A DNA stretch of 64,000 nucleotides from Desulfobaccales bacterium (GTDB lineage Bacteria > Desulfobacterota > Desulfobaccia > Desulfobaccales > 0-14-0-80-60-11). The notes beneath the pieces are model-generated. The model was not told the origin of the DNA. It did not search any database and saw nothing but the letters and a program-made list of their open reading frames with translations. The translations under genes and the position numbers were made by a program. Below are positions 1 to 8,347 of the stretch, piece by piece (the stretch's first letter is position 1; each line of letters starts with the position of its first letter). The stretch covers positions 62,001 to 126,000 of the forward strand of contig JBAZPO010000009.1 in NCBI GenBank assembly GCA_041648175.1, in the 5' to 3' direction.

Positions 1-590
1 AAGGCAAAGGCCGCACCAGAAAGCTGGGGGCCGATTACCTGGCCTATAGCATCATTGACTTGCTCGTGGATAACTATTTCGTGGCACTGGAAGCCTTCAG
101 CGAAAAAGTGGAATATCTGGAAGATGAGGTGGTGGTTAAGCCCACACCCCAAACCCTGCGCGCGGTGCACCGCTTCAAGAATGACATGATCATGTTGCGT
201 AAGTCCCTGTGGCCTTTGCGGGAAGTGATCTCCCGGCTGGAGCGGCGCGAATCGCCCCTGATCAGCGAAAATCTCACCATGTTCCTCAAGGACGTTTACG
301 ACCACACCATCATCGCCATTGAGACGGTGGAGACCTACCGGGATATCCTGTCGGGGATGCTGGATATTTACCTCTCCTCCATGAGCAACCGCCTCAACGA
401 GATCATGAAGGTGTTGACCATCATCGCCACCATCTTCATGCCCCTGACATTTATCACCGGGTTTTTCGGCATGAATTTTAAATTTATGGCCGAGTTGCAC
501 TGGGAATACGGGCAATCGCTCTCCATACTATTGATGTTGGCGATCACGGGTGCCATGCTGTGGTACTTCCGAAGAAAGCACTGGATTTAA
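1..590 (+). CDS. corA: CorA-family Mg2+/divalent cation transporter, C-terminal part (5' end outside window)
   Basis: The reading frame is open from the window edge, so only about the last 195 residues are seen and the true start lies upstream. CorA proteins are pentameric inner-membrane channels that import Mg2+ (also Co2+ or Ni2+). The visible part holds the long helical stalk and then two membrane segments at the C terminus. The loop between them carries the family signature GMNF (in FITGFFGMNFKFMAEL), which forms the selectivity entrance, and the chain ends with a short basic tail (FRRKHWI) as in CorA. No frameshift is seen. The next gene is about 290 bases downstream, so this is probably the last gene of its unit. 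The family call is secure; the ion specificity is not. Confidence 0.9.
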   Translation, partial: GKGRTRKLGADYLAYSIIDLLVDNYFVALEAFSEKVEYLEDEVVVKPTPQTLRAVHRFKNDMIMLRKSLWPLREVISRLERRESPLISENLTMFLKDVYDHTIIAIETVETYRDILSGMLDIYLSSMSNRLNEIMKVLTIIATIFMPLTFITGFFGMNFKFMAELHWEYGQSLSILLMLAITGAMLWYFRRKHWI

Positions 591-627
591 GCGCCGCTGT
601 GGGCTCAAACAGCGATGCTTTCTCCTG

Positions 628-660
628 CCTGTAGGGGCGGGGTCTCCCCGCCCTGGGTTA
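628..660. repeat. Intergenic palindromic repeat, GTAGGGGCGGG family, copy 1
   Basis: GTAGGGGCGGGG and CCCCGCCC face each other across a TCT centre, followed by TGGGTTA. Nearly the same unit recurs at 9338-9370 and a related one at 59306-59335. It lies in the 290-base gap between corA and the MerR-type gene, where no gene is seen. Confidence 0.7.
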
Positions 661-882
661 GATTTAAGGGGATTTAAAGATCAACGCTCACCCTGAATTT
701 CCAGCCAAGGCGGCGCCTCCGGGACATATGCCAGGTCTTCATTCCCCCTTGCTTCCCGGAGGTAACATCCCTATAATGAGATAAATTTCATTTACAAGCG
801 GCACCGGAGGCACCAGTTCTGACCAACCCGGCCTCCCATCTGGGGGGCATTTCCGGGCCCCGGCCTTCAAAAGGCTCATCGA

Positions 883-1719
883 GTGAAAAAGCTCTATGAC
901 CAGCGGGAGGTGTCCAAGCTCACCGGCATCTCCGAAAGCCAGATTCGCTACTGGGACCGGCAAGGTCTCATCACCCATCTGGAAAAAGACCGGGGCCGCC
1001 TCTGGTTCGACTTCCAGAGCCTGGTGGCCTTCCGCACGGTCAGGGATTTGCGCCTGCAGGGCGTGTCTCTCCGCAAGATCAGGAATTGCGTGGAAAAACT
1101 ACGCAAAATCATGCCCGGCCTCAAACAGCCCCTGTCTGAGGTCCGGATCTCCTTGGTCCAGGATCAACTCGTGCTGGGCAAAAACCGCCGCCGCTTTACC
1201 CCGGAAGGCCAGTTATTCATGGATTTTGCCGGGGAGGAGATCGCCAAGGTGACCCGGGCTACGGAAGCCTCCGACGAGCTCTTCTTTCAAGCCCTGGAAG
1301 ATGAAGACGCCGGACGGCTGAGCGAAGCCCGGGAAAAATATGAAAAGATCGTGGCGATGACCCCGGACCATGTGGACGCCTTGGTGAACCTGGGCACCAT
1401 CCTCTTTTTGTCGGATGCCGAAACCGCCGCAGCCTCCCGCTACCTTCAGGCCCTGGCCATCAACCCGGATCACGTCGAAGGCAACTACAACCTGGCCAAT
1501 CTCCTGGAAGGGCAGGGGGAACTGGATGCCGCGGTACTTTTTTATAAAAAGGCCGTCCAGGCCGAACCGGATTTTGCCGACGCCCACTTCAATCTGGCCA
1601 TGGTCTTGGAGGCCCTGGGAAACGCCGCCCGGGCCCGGGAACACTGGCTGCGCTACCTGGATCTGGACCCCGAAAGCAAATGGGTGGATTTCATCAAACG
1701 GCGCCTGGACGAACCCTGA
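883..1719 (+). CDS. MerR-family DNA-binding protein with C-terminal TPR repeats
   Basis: Residues 1 to about 70 form a MerR-type winged helix-turn-helix (YDQREVSKLTGISESQIRYW, then a wing and the FRTVRDLRLQGVSLRKIR segment). Residues about 130-275 contain at least three tetratricopeptide repeats (for example ALVNLGTILFLSD, GNYNLANLLEGQGELDAA, AHFNLAMVLEALGNAARA). MerR proteins normally end in a short dimer helix and an effector site, so the TPR part suggests that a protein partner replaces a small ligand. The start is a GTG preceded by AAAGG; no better start is in frame. It is 278 residues, longer than a classic MerR (about 140). No adjacent target gene is obvious. The domain assignment is confident; its regulon is unknown. 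Confidence 0.82.
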   Translation: MKKLYDQREVSKLTGISESQIRYWDRQGLITHLEKDRGRLWFDFQSLVAFRTVRDLRLQGVSLRKIRNCVEKLRKIMPGLKQPLSEVRISLVQDQLVLGKNRRRFTPEGQLFMDFAGEEIAKVTRATEASDELFFQALEDEDAGRLSEAREKYEKIVAMTPDHVDALVNLGTILFLSDAETAAASRYLQALAINPDHVEGNYNLANLLEGQGELDAAVLFYKKAVQAEPDFADAHFNLAMVLEALGNAARAREHWLRYLDLDPESKWVDFIKRRLDEP

Positions 1720-1801
1720 TCTTTCCAGGACAGTATTTATCGGGGGGAACCTGTGTGTCATCCCTCAAGGGGCAAGGCCTCTCTCGATTTTCTCAAGGCA
1801 T

Positions 1802-2194
1802 ATGGCTGCCGAACCCAAAGATAGGCCAGTCCTCACCCTGAAACGGGCCTACGCGCCACCCTCCCCGGCAGACGGCTTCCGGGTCCTGGTGGAGCGCCTC
1901 TGGCCTCGGGGCCTGACGAAAGCCGACGCGGCCCTGGACCTGTGGCTCAAAGAGATCGCCCCCAGCCCCGAGCTGCGCCAGTGGTTCGCACACGATCCGA
2001 CCAAATGGGAGGAATTTTGCCGCCGTTACTGGGCCGAACTTGCGGACCGGACAGACGCGGTCAAGCTCCTCAAGGAGAAACTGCGCCAGGGCAAGGTCAC
2101 CTTGGTGTACGGCTCCAAAGATGAGACCCACAACGCCGCCGTAGCCCTGAAAGAATTTCTGGAAGGAGCCTTTTTACTGAAAACCGAAAACTGA
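1802..2194 (+). CDS. DUF488 family protein
   Basis: This 130-residue protein matches the small DUF488 family: an early RAY segment, the very characteristic VERLWPRGLTKADA block, then WLKEIAPSPELRQWF, and a C-terminal VTLVYGSKDETHNAAV. The WPRG and YGSKD/H-N residues are the conserved positions. No biochemical role is firmly established for the family. The frame is open much further upstream but overlaps the MerR-TPR gene in another frame. The ATG at 1802, preceded by AAGG, gives the normal family length and is chosen. The last residues (LLKTEN) are encoded by a low-complexity GAAAAC-type repeat that begins at the 3' end of the gene, so the native C terminus may have been altered by the repeat. 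Confidence 0.85.
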   Translation: MAAEPKDRPVLTLKRAYAPPSPADGFRVLVERLWPRGLTKADAALDLWLKEIAPSPELRQWFAHDPTKWEEFCRRYWAELADRTDAVKLLKEKLRQGKVTLVYGSKDETHNAAVALKEFLEGAFLLKTEN

Positions 2195-2205
2195 AAACCG
2201 AAAAC
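2177..2205. repeat. GAAAACTG/GAAAACCG short tandem repeat
   Basis: Four tandem units of a CTGAAAAC/CCGAAAAC octamer span the stop codon of the DUF488 gene. Similar arrays lie between many gene pairs here (for example 14844-14905, 48148-48173 and 34850-34870). Confidence 0.65.
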
Positions 2206-2231
2206 CATATAAAGAACCGGGAGGTAATCCC

Positions 2232-2780
2232 ATGCAGCGGCTCATAACCCTGGGGTGCGTCATCGCAATAGTTCTTACCTTCACCGCCGTATCCGGCTCA
2301 GGAGGACCCACCATGCAGATTACATCCAGCGCCTTTCAAGCTGGCGGCAAAATTCCCCTACAATACGTCATGCCGGGCGCGAGCGGCAAAAACGTCTCCG
2401 TCCCCCTAACCTGGTCCGGCGCCCCCGCGGGCACCCAGTCCTTTGCCCTGGCCATGGTGGACCCCCACCCCGTAGCCCGCAACTGGGTCCACTGGCTGGT
2501 GGTCAACCTGCCCAAAGACGCCACCTCTATTCCCGAGGGAGCCTCCGGCAAAAATATGCCCGCGGGCGCGGTAGAATTACAAAACTCTTATGGCAAACCC
2601 GGCTATGGCGGCCCCCAACCCCCGTCCGGCAGCGGCGACCACCCCTATGTCTTCACCCTCTTTGCCTTGAACGCGCCCAAAGTCGACCTGCCTAAGAGCA
2701 CTAACCTGGCCGCGTTCAAGCAAGCCCTGGAGGGCAAGACCCTGGCCACTGCCACCATTACCGGCTATTTCGGCAGGTAA
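2232..2780 (+). CDS. Exported YbhB/YbcL-type phosphatidylethanolamine-binding (PEBP) protein
   Basis: The chain starts with a probable signal peptide (residues 1-23, hydrophobic VIAIVLTFTAVSG). The rest is the bacterial Raf-kinase-inhibitor-like/PEBP fold: VPLTWSGAPAGTQSFALAMVDP (ligand-pocket DP), WVHWLVVNLP, then GYGGPQPPSGSGDHPYVFTLFAL with the GPxPP and HxYxFxLFAL blocks. These residues line the anion pocket. The biological role in bacteria is not well defined. The ATG has a clear GGGAGGT site 8 bases upstream. The length of 182 residues is typical of exported members. It follows the DUF488 gene closely and may be co-transcribed with it. The family is certain; the ligand is unknown. Confidence 0.9.
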   Translation: MQRLITLGCVIAIVLTFTAVSGSGGPTMQITSSAFQAGGKIPLQYVMPGASGKNVSVPLTWSGAPAGTQSFALAMVDPHPVARNWVHWLVVNLPKDATSIPEGASGKNMPAGAVELQNSYGKPGYGGPQPPSGSGDHPYVFTLFALNAPKVDLPKSTNLAAFKQALEGKTLATATITGYFGR

Positions 2781-2805
2781 GGAAAAAGGTCCGGCTCCCC
2801 GGGCG

Positions 2806-3585
2806 TCAGGCCGCAATGCTGCGTCTGCCGCCGCCTCTGAAGGTCAACGCCGACTGTGGGCAGCTCTCCACGCACAGACTGCACTTGAGGCAGTCGCCGT
2901 GGTAGCGCATGGCTGCCTGGGCCTTCAATTCCACCGGCGCAAGTTGCATCGGGCATTTTCTGGCGCATAAGTTACATTGGGTGCAGAGCTCCGGCGCCAT
3001 GAGCAGCGGGCGCCGGTTTTTCCCCACCCAGCTCGCCATGGTGCCGATGGGACAGAGATAGCACCAGGTCCGCTGCTGCCACACCACGCCTAAAATTACG
3101 GCCATGGTGGTGGTAACCGAAAGCATCAGCACGAAAATGCCGCCAATGGCCCAGGGGTCGGGCCAGCGCCGGATAATCTGCCAGGTCAGCAACCCCATGA
3201 GGCCGGTCATGACGCTGAGGCGCAAGGGGGCCGAGCGCAACACCTTGGGAATCTGCCGCTTCCGGCTGATTTTAGCAAGCCAGGCATCCTCGAACGATCC
3301 CCGCGGGCAGAGCCAGTTGCACCAGGACCTGCCCCGGAAGGCTGCCAGCCCGATACCCACAAGCATACATATTGGGATAAAATATCCCACCAGGGGATAG
3401 AGCCAACCAGCGCCCAGGACCGCCAGGAAGGCCGTCCCCACTACCGTCTGCTTTATCCGGCGGCGCCACTGCGCCTTGTCCATCCTGACTTTTCTCTTCT
3501 TGTGGTCCTTGCTCATCTCAACCCGCTTGACGCCCTCCGGGTGCATCCGCCCCTCCTGCACCGCCCGGTATATTTTTCCTCTCAT
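2806..3585 (-). CDS. NapH/CcoG-like membrane protein with two C-terminal 4Fe-4S clusters
   Basis: This is a predicted inner-membrane electron-transfer protein of 259 residues. After a basic N terminus there are about four membrane segments. Two cytoplasm-proximal CxxxCP motifs (CNWLCPRG and CYLCPIG) sit after membrane segments, as in NapH, NosR and CcoG. The C terminus carries two ferredoxin motifs, CTQCNLCARKCP and CLKCSLCVESCP. Such proteins pass electrons from the quinone pool to periplasmic reductases or take part in metal-centre assembly; the partner is not in the window. The frame is open further upstream but would overlap the regulator gene. The ATG at 3585 has a GAGGGGGAT site and is preferred; an internal start at the MDKAQWRRR segment is possible. 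It lies 85 bases downstream of an ArsR-type gene on the same strand. Confidence 0.8.
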   Translation of the reverse strand: MRGKIYRAVQEGRMHPEGVKRVEMSKDHKKRKVRMDKAQWRRRIKQTVVGTAFLAVLGAGWLYPLVGYFIPICMLVGIGLAAFRGRSWCNWLCPRGSFEDAWLAKISRKRQIPKVLRSAPLRLSVMTGLMGLLTWQIIRRWPDPWAIGGIFVLMLSVTTTMAVILGVVWQQRTWCYLCPIGTMASWVGKNRRPLLMAPELCTQCNLCARKCPMQLAPVELKAQAAMRYHGDCLKCSLCVESCPQSALTFRGGGRRSIAA

Positions 3586-3670
3586 GGTTATGAGATCCCC
3601 CTCAAGATTTAATGTTTCAATGATTAGAATTAATGAAACTATGAAGCCAAAAAAAATCTCAATACGAACC

Positions 3671-4090
3671 TTAGATAATATCTCCTCCCTCCGGGGCCGC
3701 CACTGCACCATTTCCAGAGTCCATGAGCCTTTGGGAAAACGCCTCTTTCGCGGCCAGCACTTCCATAAGCACCTGGCGCATGATCTTACAGGCTTCGGTG
3801 ATACGCGGGGTGACAAGGCGGTAGTAAATCACAGTGCCCTCCCGGCGGGTCGCCAAGATGCCTTTTTGCCGCATCACACTCAGATGCTGGGACAGATTGG
3901 CTTTAGCGACCTTAAGGGCCGAAACCATCGCGCCCACGGAAAGTTCCTGCCCTTGCAAAAGGTTAAGAATCTGTAGCCTCTTGGGGTTCGCCAGGGTCTG
4001 GCAGATATCGGCCTGCATCTCCCAGAGCCGCAAATCCTTCGGATCACACCCCTGATCGGCAGGCCCCTTATTTTCATTGTTTCGAATCAT
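3671..4090 (-). CDS. ArsR-family transcriptional regulator
   Basis: A 139-residue protein with a typical ArsR/SmtB winged helix-turn-helix: CQTLANPKRLQILNLLQ (first helices), VGAMVSALKVAKANLSQHLS (recognition helix region) and KGILATRREGTVIYYRL (wing). ArsR proteins are dimeric repressors released by metals or oxidants. The usual alpha3 metal site ELCVCD is not present; the segment reads ELSVGAM, so it does not bind As or Cd through that site. Cys residues near the N terminus (GCDPK, ADICQT) could still sense something. The ATG at 4090 is chosen over an upstream start at 4138 because it gives normal family length. It probably controls the downstream Fe-S membrane protein, on the same strand. 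Confidence 0.85.
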   Translation of the reverse strand: MIRNNENKGPADQGCDPKDLRLWEMQADICQTLANPKRLQILNLLQGQELSVGAMVSALKVAKANLSQHLSVMRQKGILATRREGTVIYYRLVTPRITEACKIMRQVLMEVLAAKEAFSQRLMDSGNGAVAAPEGGDII

Positions 4091-4217
4091 CTTAACAATA
4101 TAGTTTGGGAAAATTATCCTGTCAAGCGCCCCTGACAAAATTCGTGATCAAAAATGAGCTCGGCTGAGGATAGGTGCCAGGAAAGAGAGGCCTTATACGG
4201 GCCGCTCTTTGGTCGGC

Positions 4218-7028
4218 TTATCGATTCTTAATCCCGGCCCCGGCAAAGATTTTTTCGATTTCTGCGGCCGGCTGCGGATGGCTGCAATAGAACCCTTGCA
4301 CGATATCGCAACGCAACAGTCGCAAGATTTGATACTGTTCCTTGGTTTCCACCCCTTCGGCAACGGTTTTTAAACCCAGGTTGTGGGCCATGGAGATGAT
4401 AGCCGTCACAATTGCTGCGGCGTCGGGGTCGCTGGTGATGTCCTTGATAAAAGAGATGTCGATCTTCAGGTAATCAATGGGGAACTTTTTCAAATAATTC
4501 AAAGAAGAATAGCCGGTGCCGAAATCATCAATGGCGATGCCGAATCCCATTTCTTTGAACTGTTTCAGGACCGATCGGGTGAATTCTACATCCTGCATCA
4601 AGGCGGTTTCGGTAATTTCCAAAAAGATATAGCGGGGATCCATACCCGTTTCGTTCATGACCCGTTCCACCATCGTCGGCAACTCGCAGCAGCGGAATTG
4701 GATCGGGGAGAAGTTGACGGACACCGGCACCACGGGATATCCTGCCGCCAGCCAGGCCTTGATCTGCCGCCAGGTCTCCCTCATGGTCCATTCGCCCACT
4801 TCTCTGATAATCCCGGTCTCTTCCAGCACCGGGATAAAGGTCCCTGGGGGGAGCAAGCCATATTCCGGGCGCTGCCATCTGATGAGGGCCTCCAAGCCCA
4901 CTAATTTATCGTTGTCTATTTGGAAATATGGTTGATAGTGCAGAACGAATTCTTCCTTCTTGGTGGCTTGAAAGAGTTTTTTCCCCAGAGCGACAAACTC
5001 TTCCGCTATGATGTTCATACCGGGATTATAAAACTGATAGTTATTGCCCCCGAGGCTTTTCGCCCGGAAACAGGCGGTAGTGGCATTTTTCATAAGTGTC
5101 ACGTGATCTGTGCCATCCTGGGGATAGATGCTGACCCCGATGCTTGACGTGACGATGATTTCCTCGCCATTTACCTTTATGGGTCGGGAAGCCGCCGCAT
5201 TGATTTGCTCAATCATCATGACGACATCATCAGGATGATTCAGGTTCGCCATTACTAAAGTGAATTCGTCACTGCCCACGCGGCCTACCGATTCTCCTTC
5301 TCCCAGGGCGCCCACCAGCCGAGCCGCAGTTTCTTTCAAAATTTTATCCCCAATATCGGGACCAAAGGTGTCGTTGAGAAATTTAAACCGGTCCAGATCC
5401 AGGAATAAAACGGCAACCACTTTCTTGTTGGCTTCGGCTCGCGCCAGCGCCTGCTTCATCCGGTCCTTGGCCAGGTTGCGGTTGGGAATACCTGTGAGGG
5501 CATCATAATAAGCCAGATGATTGAGGCGTTCTTCTAAGTTGAGCTGCTGGGTTATGTCTTTAGCGGTGGCCAGATAGTGGGTTATGATCCCTTGATCATC
5601 CCGTAAGGGGGTGATCGTCATGTCGAGATGAAAGAGTTCGTGGTTCTTTTTCCGATTGATGAAAATATTCCGGTAGGTATTGCCCGAACTGATTGTCTGC
5701 CATAATTTTTGGTAAAAACTCGGATCGTGTTTCCCGGACTTAAAAATCGCGGGGCTCTTCCCGACCAGGTCTTTTCTCGCATAGCCGGTGGTGGCTGTCA
5801 CCGCCGGATTGACATACTCAATTGTGCCTTGCTTATCGGTAATCATTACCCAATCACTGGCTTGCTCCACGGCCATGGAGAGCTTACGTCTCTCTTCTTC
5901 GGCCCTTTTCGTTTCAGTGACGTCGTGGACCGTGCCCACCATCCGCTGGGGCTGACCCCCTTCGTCGAAATAAACCTCGCCCTGGCTCTGTACCACCCGT
6001 ACCGTGCCATCCGGGCGGACCACCCGGTAGTTGAGCTCAAAAGGGAGGTTTTTCGACAGGACCCGGCTGACAGATGACTTCACCGTATCCCGGTCTTCCG
6101 GATGAATTAAAGCGACAAACTCATCGTAACTTCCGCCAAATCCCTCCGGAGTTAAGCCGAAGATTTGATAAATCTCGTCCGACAATGAAATTTCATTCTT
6201 AGCAAGGTCCCAATCCCAACTGCCAAAATGGGTAAGACGTTGAGCTTTGGCCAAAATGGCCTGGCTCTTATGGAGGGCGTCGGCGGCCCGCTTCCGGTGC
6301 GTGATATCCTTAATAATTGCAGTAACAAACCTTTGCTTCTGGGCGTACCAGATGGAGAGGGACATCTCCAGAGGAATTTTACTGCCATCCTTCCTGCGGC
6401 CTGTGATCTTAAGGGTGTCCCCGGAAGGGGCGGTCTCCCCCAGAACAAGCAACCGCTCGATTTCTTGTTGAAAGTTGCCAACGTGGCGGTCGCCGATCAA
6501 CTGGGAAAAGTCCAGGCCTCGCAATTCCTCTTCCAAATAACCGAACATTTTCTGAGCCCGTTTATTCAAGAAGATGATTTTGTCCGTGGAGTCGGTGGTG
6601 ATGACGGCGTCGTTGGAGATTTGCACCCCGGCCCGCCAATGTCCTTCCCGTAGTCTGGCGTTAGTATGCGGGCGTTCGGCAAGGTCATGGACCATGGCGC
6701 TGTGGAATTCTGTGTTCCCGGATGCATCCTTGTGCGCGGTCAAACTCACCTGGACCGGAAAGACCTCGCCGTTTTTCCGCAGATGCAGGGATTCATAGCT
6801 ATGGTAACCGTTCTCCCGAGACCGTCGTATATGTTCATGAAATTCCTGCCGGCTCCCCGGTGCCACCAATTCAGGCAGGCGCTGGCCCTGCAGTTCCTTC
6901 ACGGTATAGCCATGGAGCCGGGCAAAAGCCGGGTTCACCATGAGCAGTTCATGGCTGGCCGCATTACTGACGGCCCAACCCCACGGAACTTCCTGTAACA
7001 TCTGGGCGAAATCCGGTCTCGCGCTCAA
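4218..7028 (-). CDS. Multi-PAS GGDEF-EAL protein (cyclic-di-GMP turnover)
   Basis: This 936-residue cytoplasmic signalling protein has four PAS/PAC domains (about residues 10-118, 130-245, 258-372 and 383-495), then a GGDEF domain (about 503-665) and an EAL domain (about 683-925). No membrane segment is seen, so it senses through the PAS domains. The cyclase motif reads GSDEF (585-589) instead of GGDEF, with the upstream DxLTGIPNR and DLDRFKFLND blocks kept. The EAL motif (713-715), the downstream ITETALM, DDFGTGYSSL and KIDISFI metal/catalytic blocks and the VAEGVE motif look intact. It is thus probably an active c-di-GMP phosphodiesterase; the diguanylate cyclase part may be weak or serve as a GTP sensor. 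It is a single gene with no obvious operon partner. Confidence 0.92.
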   Translation of the reverse strand: MSARPDFAQMLQEVPWGWAVSNAASHELLMVNPAFARLHGYTVKELQGQRLPELVAPGSRQEFHEHIRRSRENGYHSYESLHLRKNGEVFPVQVSLTAHKDASGNTEFHSAMVHDLAERPHTNARLREGHWRAGVQISNDAVITTDSTDKIIFLNKRAQKMFGYLEEELRGLDFSQLIGDRHVGNFQQEIERLLVLGETAPSGDTLKITGRRKDGSKIPLEMSLSIWYAQKQRFVTAIIKDITHRKRAADALHKSQAILAKAQRLTHFGSWDWDLAKNEISLSDEIYQIFGLTPEGFGGSYDEFVALIHPEDRDTVKSSVSRVLSKNLPFELNYRVVRPDGTVRVVQSQGEVYFDEGGQPQRMVGTVHDVTETKRAEEERRKLSMAVEQASDWVMITDKQGTIEYVNPAVTATTGYARKDLVGKSPAIFKSGKHDPSFYQKLWQTISSGNTYRNIFINRKKNHELFHLDMTITPLRDDQGIITHYLATAKDITQQLNLEERLNHLAYYDALTGIPNRNLAKDRMKQALARAEANKKVVAVLFLDLDRFKFLNDTFGPDIGDKILKETAARLVGALGEGESVGRVGSDEFTLVMANLNHPDDVVMMIEQINAAASRPIKVNGEEIIVTSSIGVSIYPQDGTDHVTLMKNATTACFRAKSLGGNNYQFYNPGMNIIAEEFVALGKKLFQATKKEEFVLHYQPYFQIDNDKLVGLEALIRWQRPEYGLLPPGTFIPVLEETGIIREVGEWTMRETWRQIKAWLAAGYPVVPVSVNFSPIQFRCCELPTMVERVMNETGMDPRYIFLEITETALMQDVEFTRSVLKQFKEMGFGIAIDDFGTGYSSLNYLKKFPIDYLKIDISFIKDITSDPDAAAIVTAIISMAHNLGLKTVAEGVETKEQYQILRLLRCDIVQGFYCSHPQPAAEIEKIFAGAGIKNR

Positions 7029-7230
7029 AATCTCTCCCCCCTACAACAGAAGCAATCAGCGCATTACTGAGGAATTGGCTGATTGATTATTTGCATTGGT
7101 GAGGCCTTGGGCCTCTCTGATTGCGTCGCAATCTTGCACGCCTCTGCCCAAAAATGGATTACAGAACCTCTTGGCAAGGAAAATCCAATGGACATACAAG
7201 GTGATAATTTTATTTTTGCATGAGCCGGAC

Positions 7231-7422
7231 CTACATTATCGGCTGATTAATAAAGTGGTTTTTCAGAAGGGCCTGGACCACTTTCCGGGCATCCACTTGG
7301 TATACGCCATGTCTTACAGCGTCTCCCAAGCGGGCCACCTTCTCGGTCCGTGCCTCTGAGGGCTGATAGTAGTCAGGATGGCGGGCAAAAAAGAGGTGAA
7401 ATATTATATGATTTTCTTTCAC
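7231..7422 (-). CDS. Short FlgM-like (anti-sigma-28) domain protein, possibly a remnant
   Basis: The 63-residue frame contains a segment (about residues 23-57) resembling the conserved C-terminal part of FlgM: ARTEKVARLGDAVRHGVYQV followed by DARKVVQALL. In FlgM this region binds and inhibits the flagellar sigma factor FliA. The reading frame begins at a GTG just after an in-frame TAA; the short N terminus (MKENHIIFHLFF) is unlike FlgM and lies at the edge of an AT-rich stretch. Full FlgM is about 90-100 residues, so this is either a very short member or a 5'-truncated copy. No other flagellar gene is in the window. A weak GAGG lies upstream of the GTG. Confidence 0.45.
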   Translation of the reverse strand: MKENHIIFHLFFARHPDYYQPSEARTEKVARLGDAVRHGVYQVDARKVVQALLKNHFINQPIM

Positions 7423-7826
7423 TTCGGCAACCTCGCTACCTTAACCCGAAGGCATTAGGCCGGTGGTTTTGCGTCCTTCCCTTTCGGGAGAGTTTGCCAT
7501 TTTCCGTGGTGAGAAAGTTTATCAGGATTTTTTTTAAAATGCATAAATTTGGGGTTTTTTTATACGGGCGCTCTTGGCCCCCCATCGAAAAGGGTCTTGG
7601 GGACCTTTTTGAATTTTGGGTGCACCGTACCTTAGAACTCGGGCACTCATTGAAATCTATCGGCTTGATGTGCAGTTTGATTAATTTTTGATACATCATG
7701 ATCATTTTTTTAGAGGATAACGCGTCCAAAAGAATATCAAGGAGCAATATTTTTTTTCGGGTCAATACCTCAATAATGAAGTGCGGGGAAACTCACGGGG
7801 TCCAATTTTGACATGGAGACGGTTAT
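7423..7826. other. AT-rich intergenic stretch with no recognised gene
   Basis: About 400 bases of clearly lower GC than the neighbours, with runs of T (TTTTTTTAAAATG and others). A 109-codon open frame exists on the minus strand (7436-7765) but its translation is basic, low in complexity and matches no family I know. Base composition suggests acquired or decayed DNA next to the FlgM-like fragment. Confidence 0.5.
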
Positions 7827-8126
7827 TCATCCGGCTCCATAATATACGAACACATATGCCTCATCATTGATGTCAATCACCAGGTCGCCGCCCCGGGATT
7901 CGGCATAGGTGAGCCAGGCGGGCTTGTCTTCCGTGCAGCACGTCACCTGCGGGGAGAACTCGCCAGTGCCTCCGTTATACCAGGCCAAAAGCATGGGTTC
8001 CTCCCCGGTCTCCCCGGCACGCCGGTCGGCCAAGGTCCGGGCCCGGGCAAAATCCAGTTCACCCGCCACCCGTAGGTGGATAGGGTCCTTCAACATATCC
8101 CTTTTCAAAGGGATGCATTCGGCCAT
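7827..8126 (-). CDS. Small conserved protein, AF1514/DUF5619-like
   Basis: A 99-residue acidic soluble protein. It has the features of the small AF1514-like family: an N-terminal LKRDMLKDPIHLRVAGELDF segment, then EEPMLLAWYNGGTGEFSP, a Cys pair (VTCC), and a C-terminal AESRGGDLVIDINDEAYVF. The function of the family is not known to me; the pattern of strands and the invariant GGDL/IND residues suggest a compact fold that binds something rather than an enzyme with an obvious catalytic set. The ATG has an excellent GGGAGGT site 7 bases upstream, so it is very likely translated. It stands alone between an AT-rich gap and a divergent GNAT gene. The family name is from memory and should be checked. 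Confidence 0.65.
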   Translation of the reverse strand: MAECIPLKRDMLKDPIHLRVAGELDFARARTLADRRAGETGEEPMLLAWYNGGTGEFSPQVTCCTEDKPAWLTYAESRGGDLVIDINDEAYVFVYYGAG

Positions 8127-8347
8127 GTGACCTCCCGGGATAGTTTTCTGTCCAGATCTTATCTTCGCAAACCTTCAGACCTAAGGTTAAGGAATAACAC
8201 GCCAAAAGTAAAGCTTGGAAGGGAGGTGATTGCCATTGATATTGGCACCATGAATTATTAATATCAAAAGGGAATCATCTGTATTCGACGCCGGAGCCGC
8301 ACCGGGGGCTGCCGGCACGGGAAGACCAAGGTTCCCGGGTAATTGCC

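Noticed and set aside
3476..3976. Plus-strand frame across the ArsR and Fe-S protein genes
   Set aside because: It is antisense to two genes with clear motifs and has no motif of its own.
7436..7765. 109-codon minus-strand frame in the AT-rich gap
   Set aside because: Lysine-rich low-complexity translation, no ribosome site and no family likeness.
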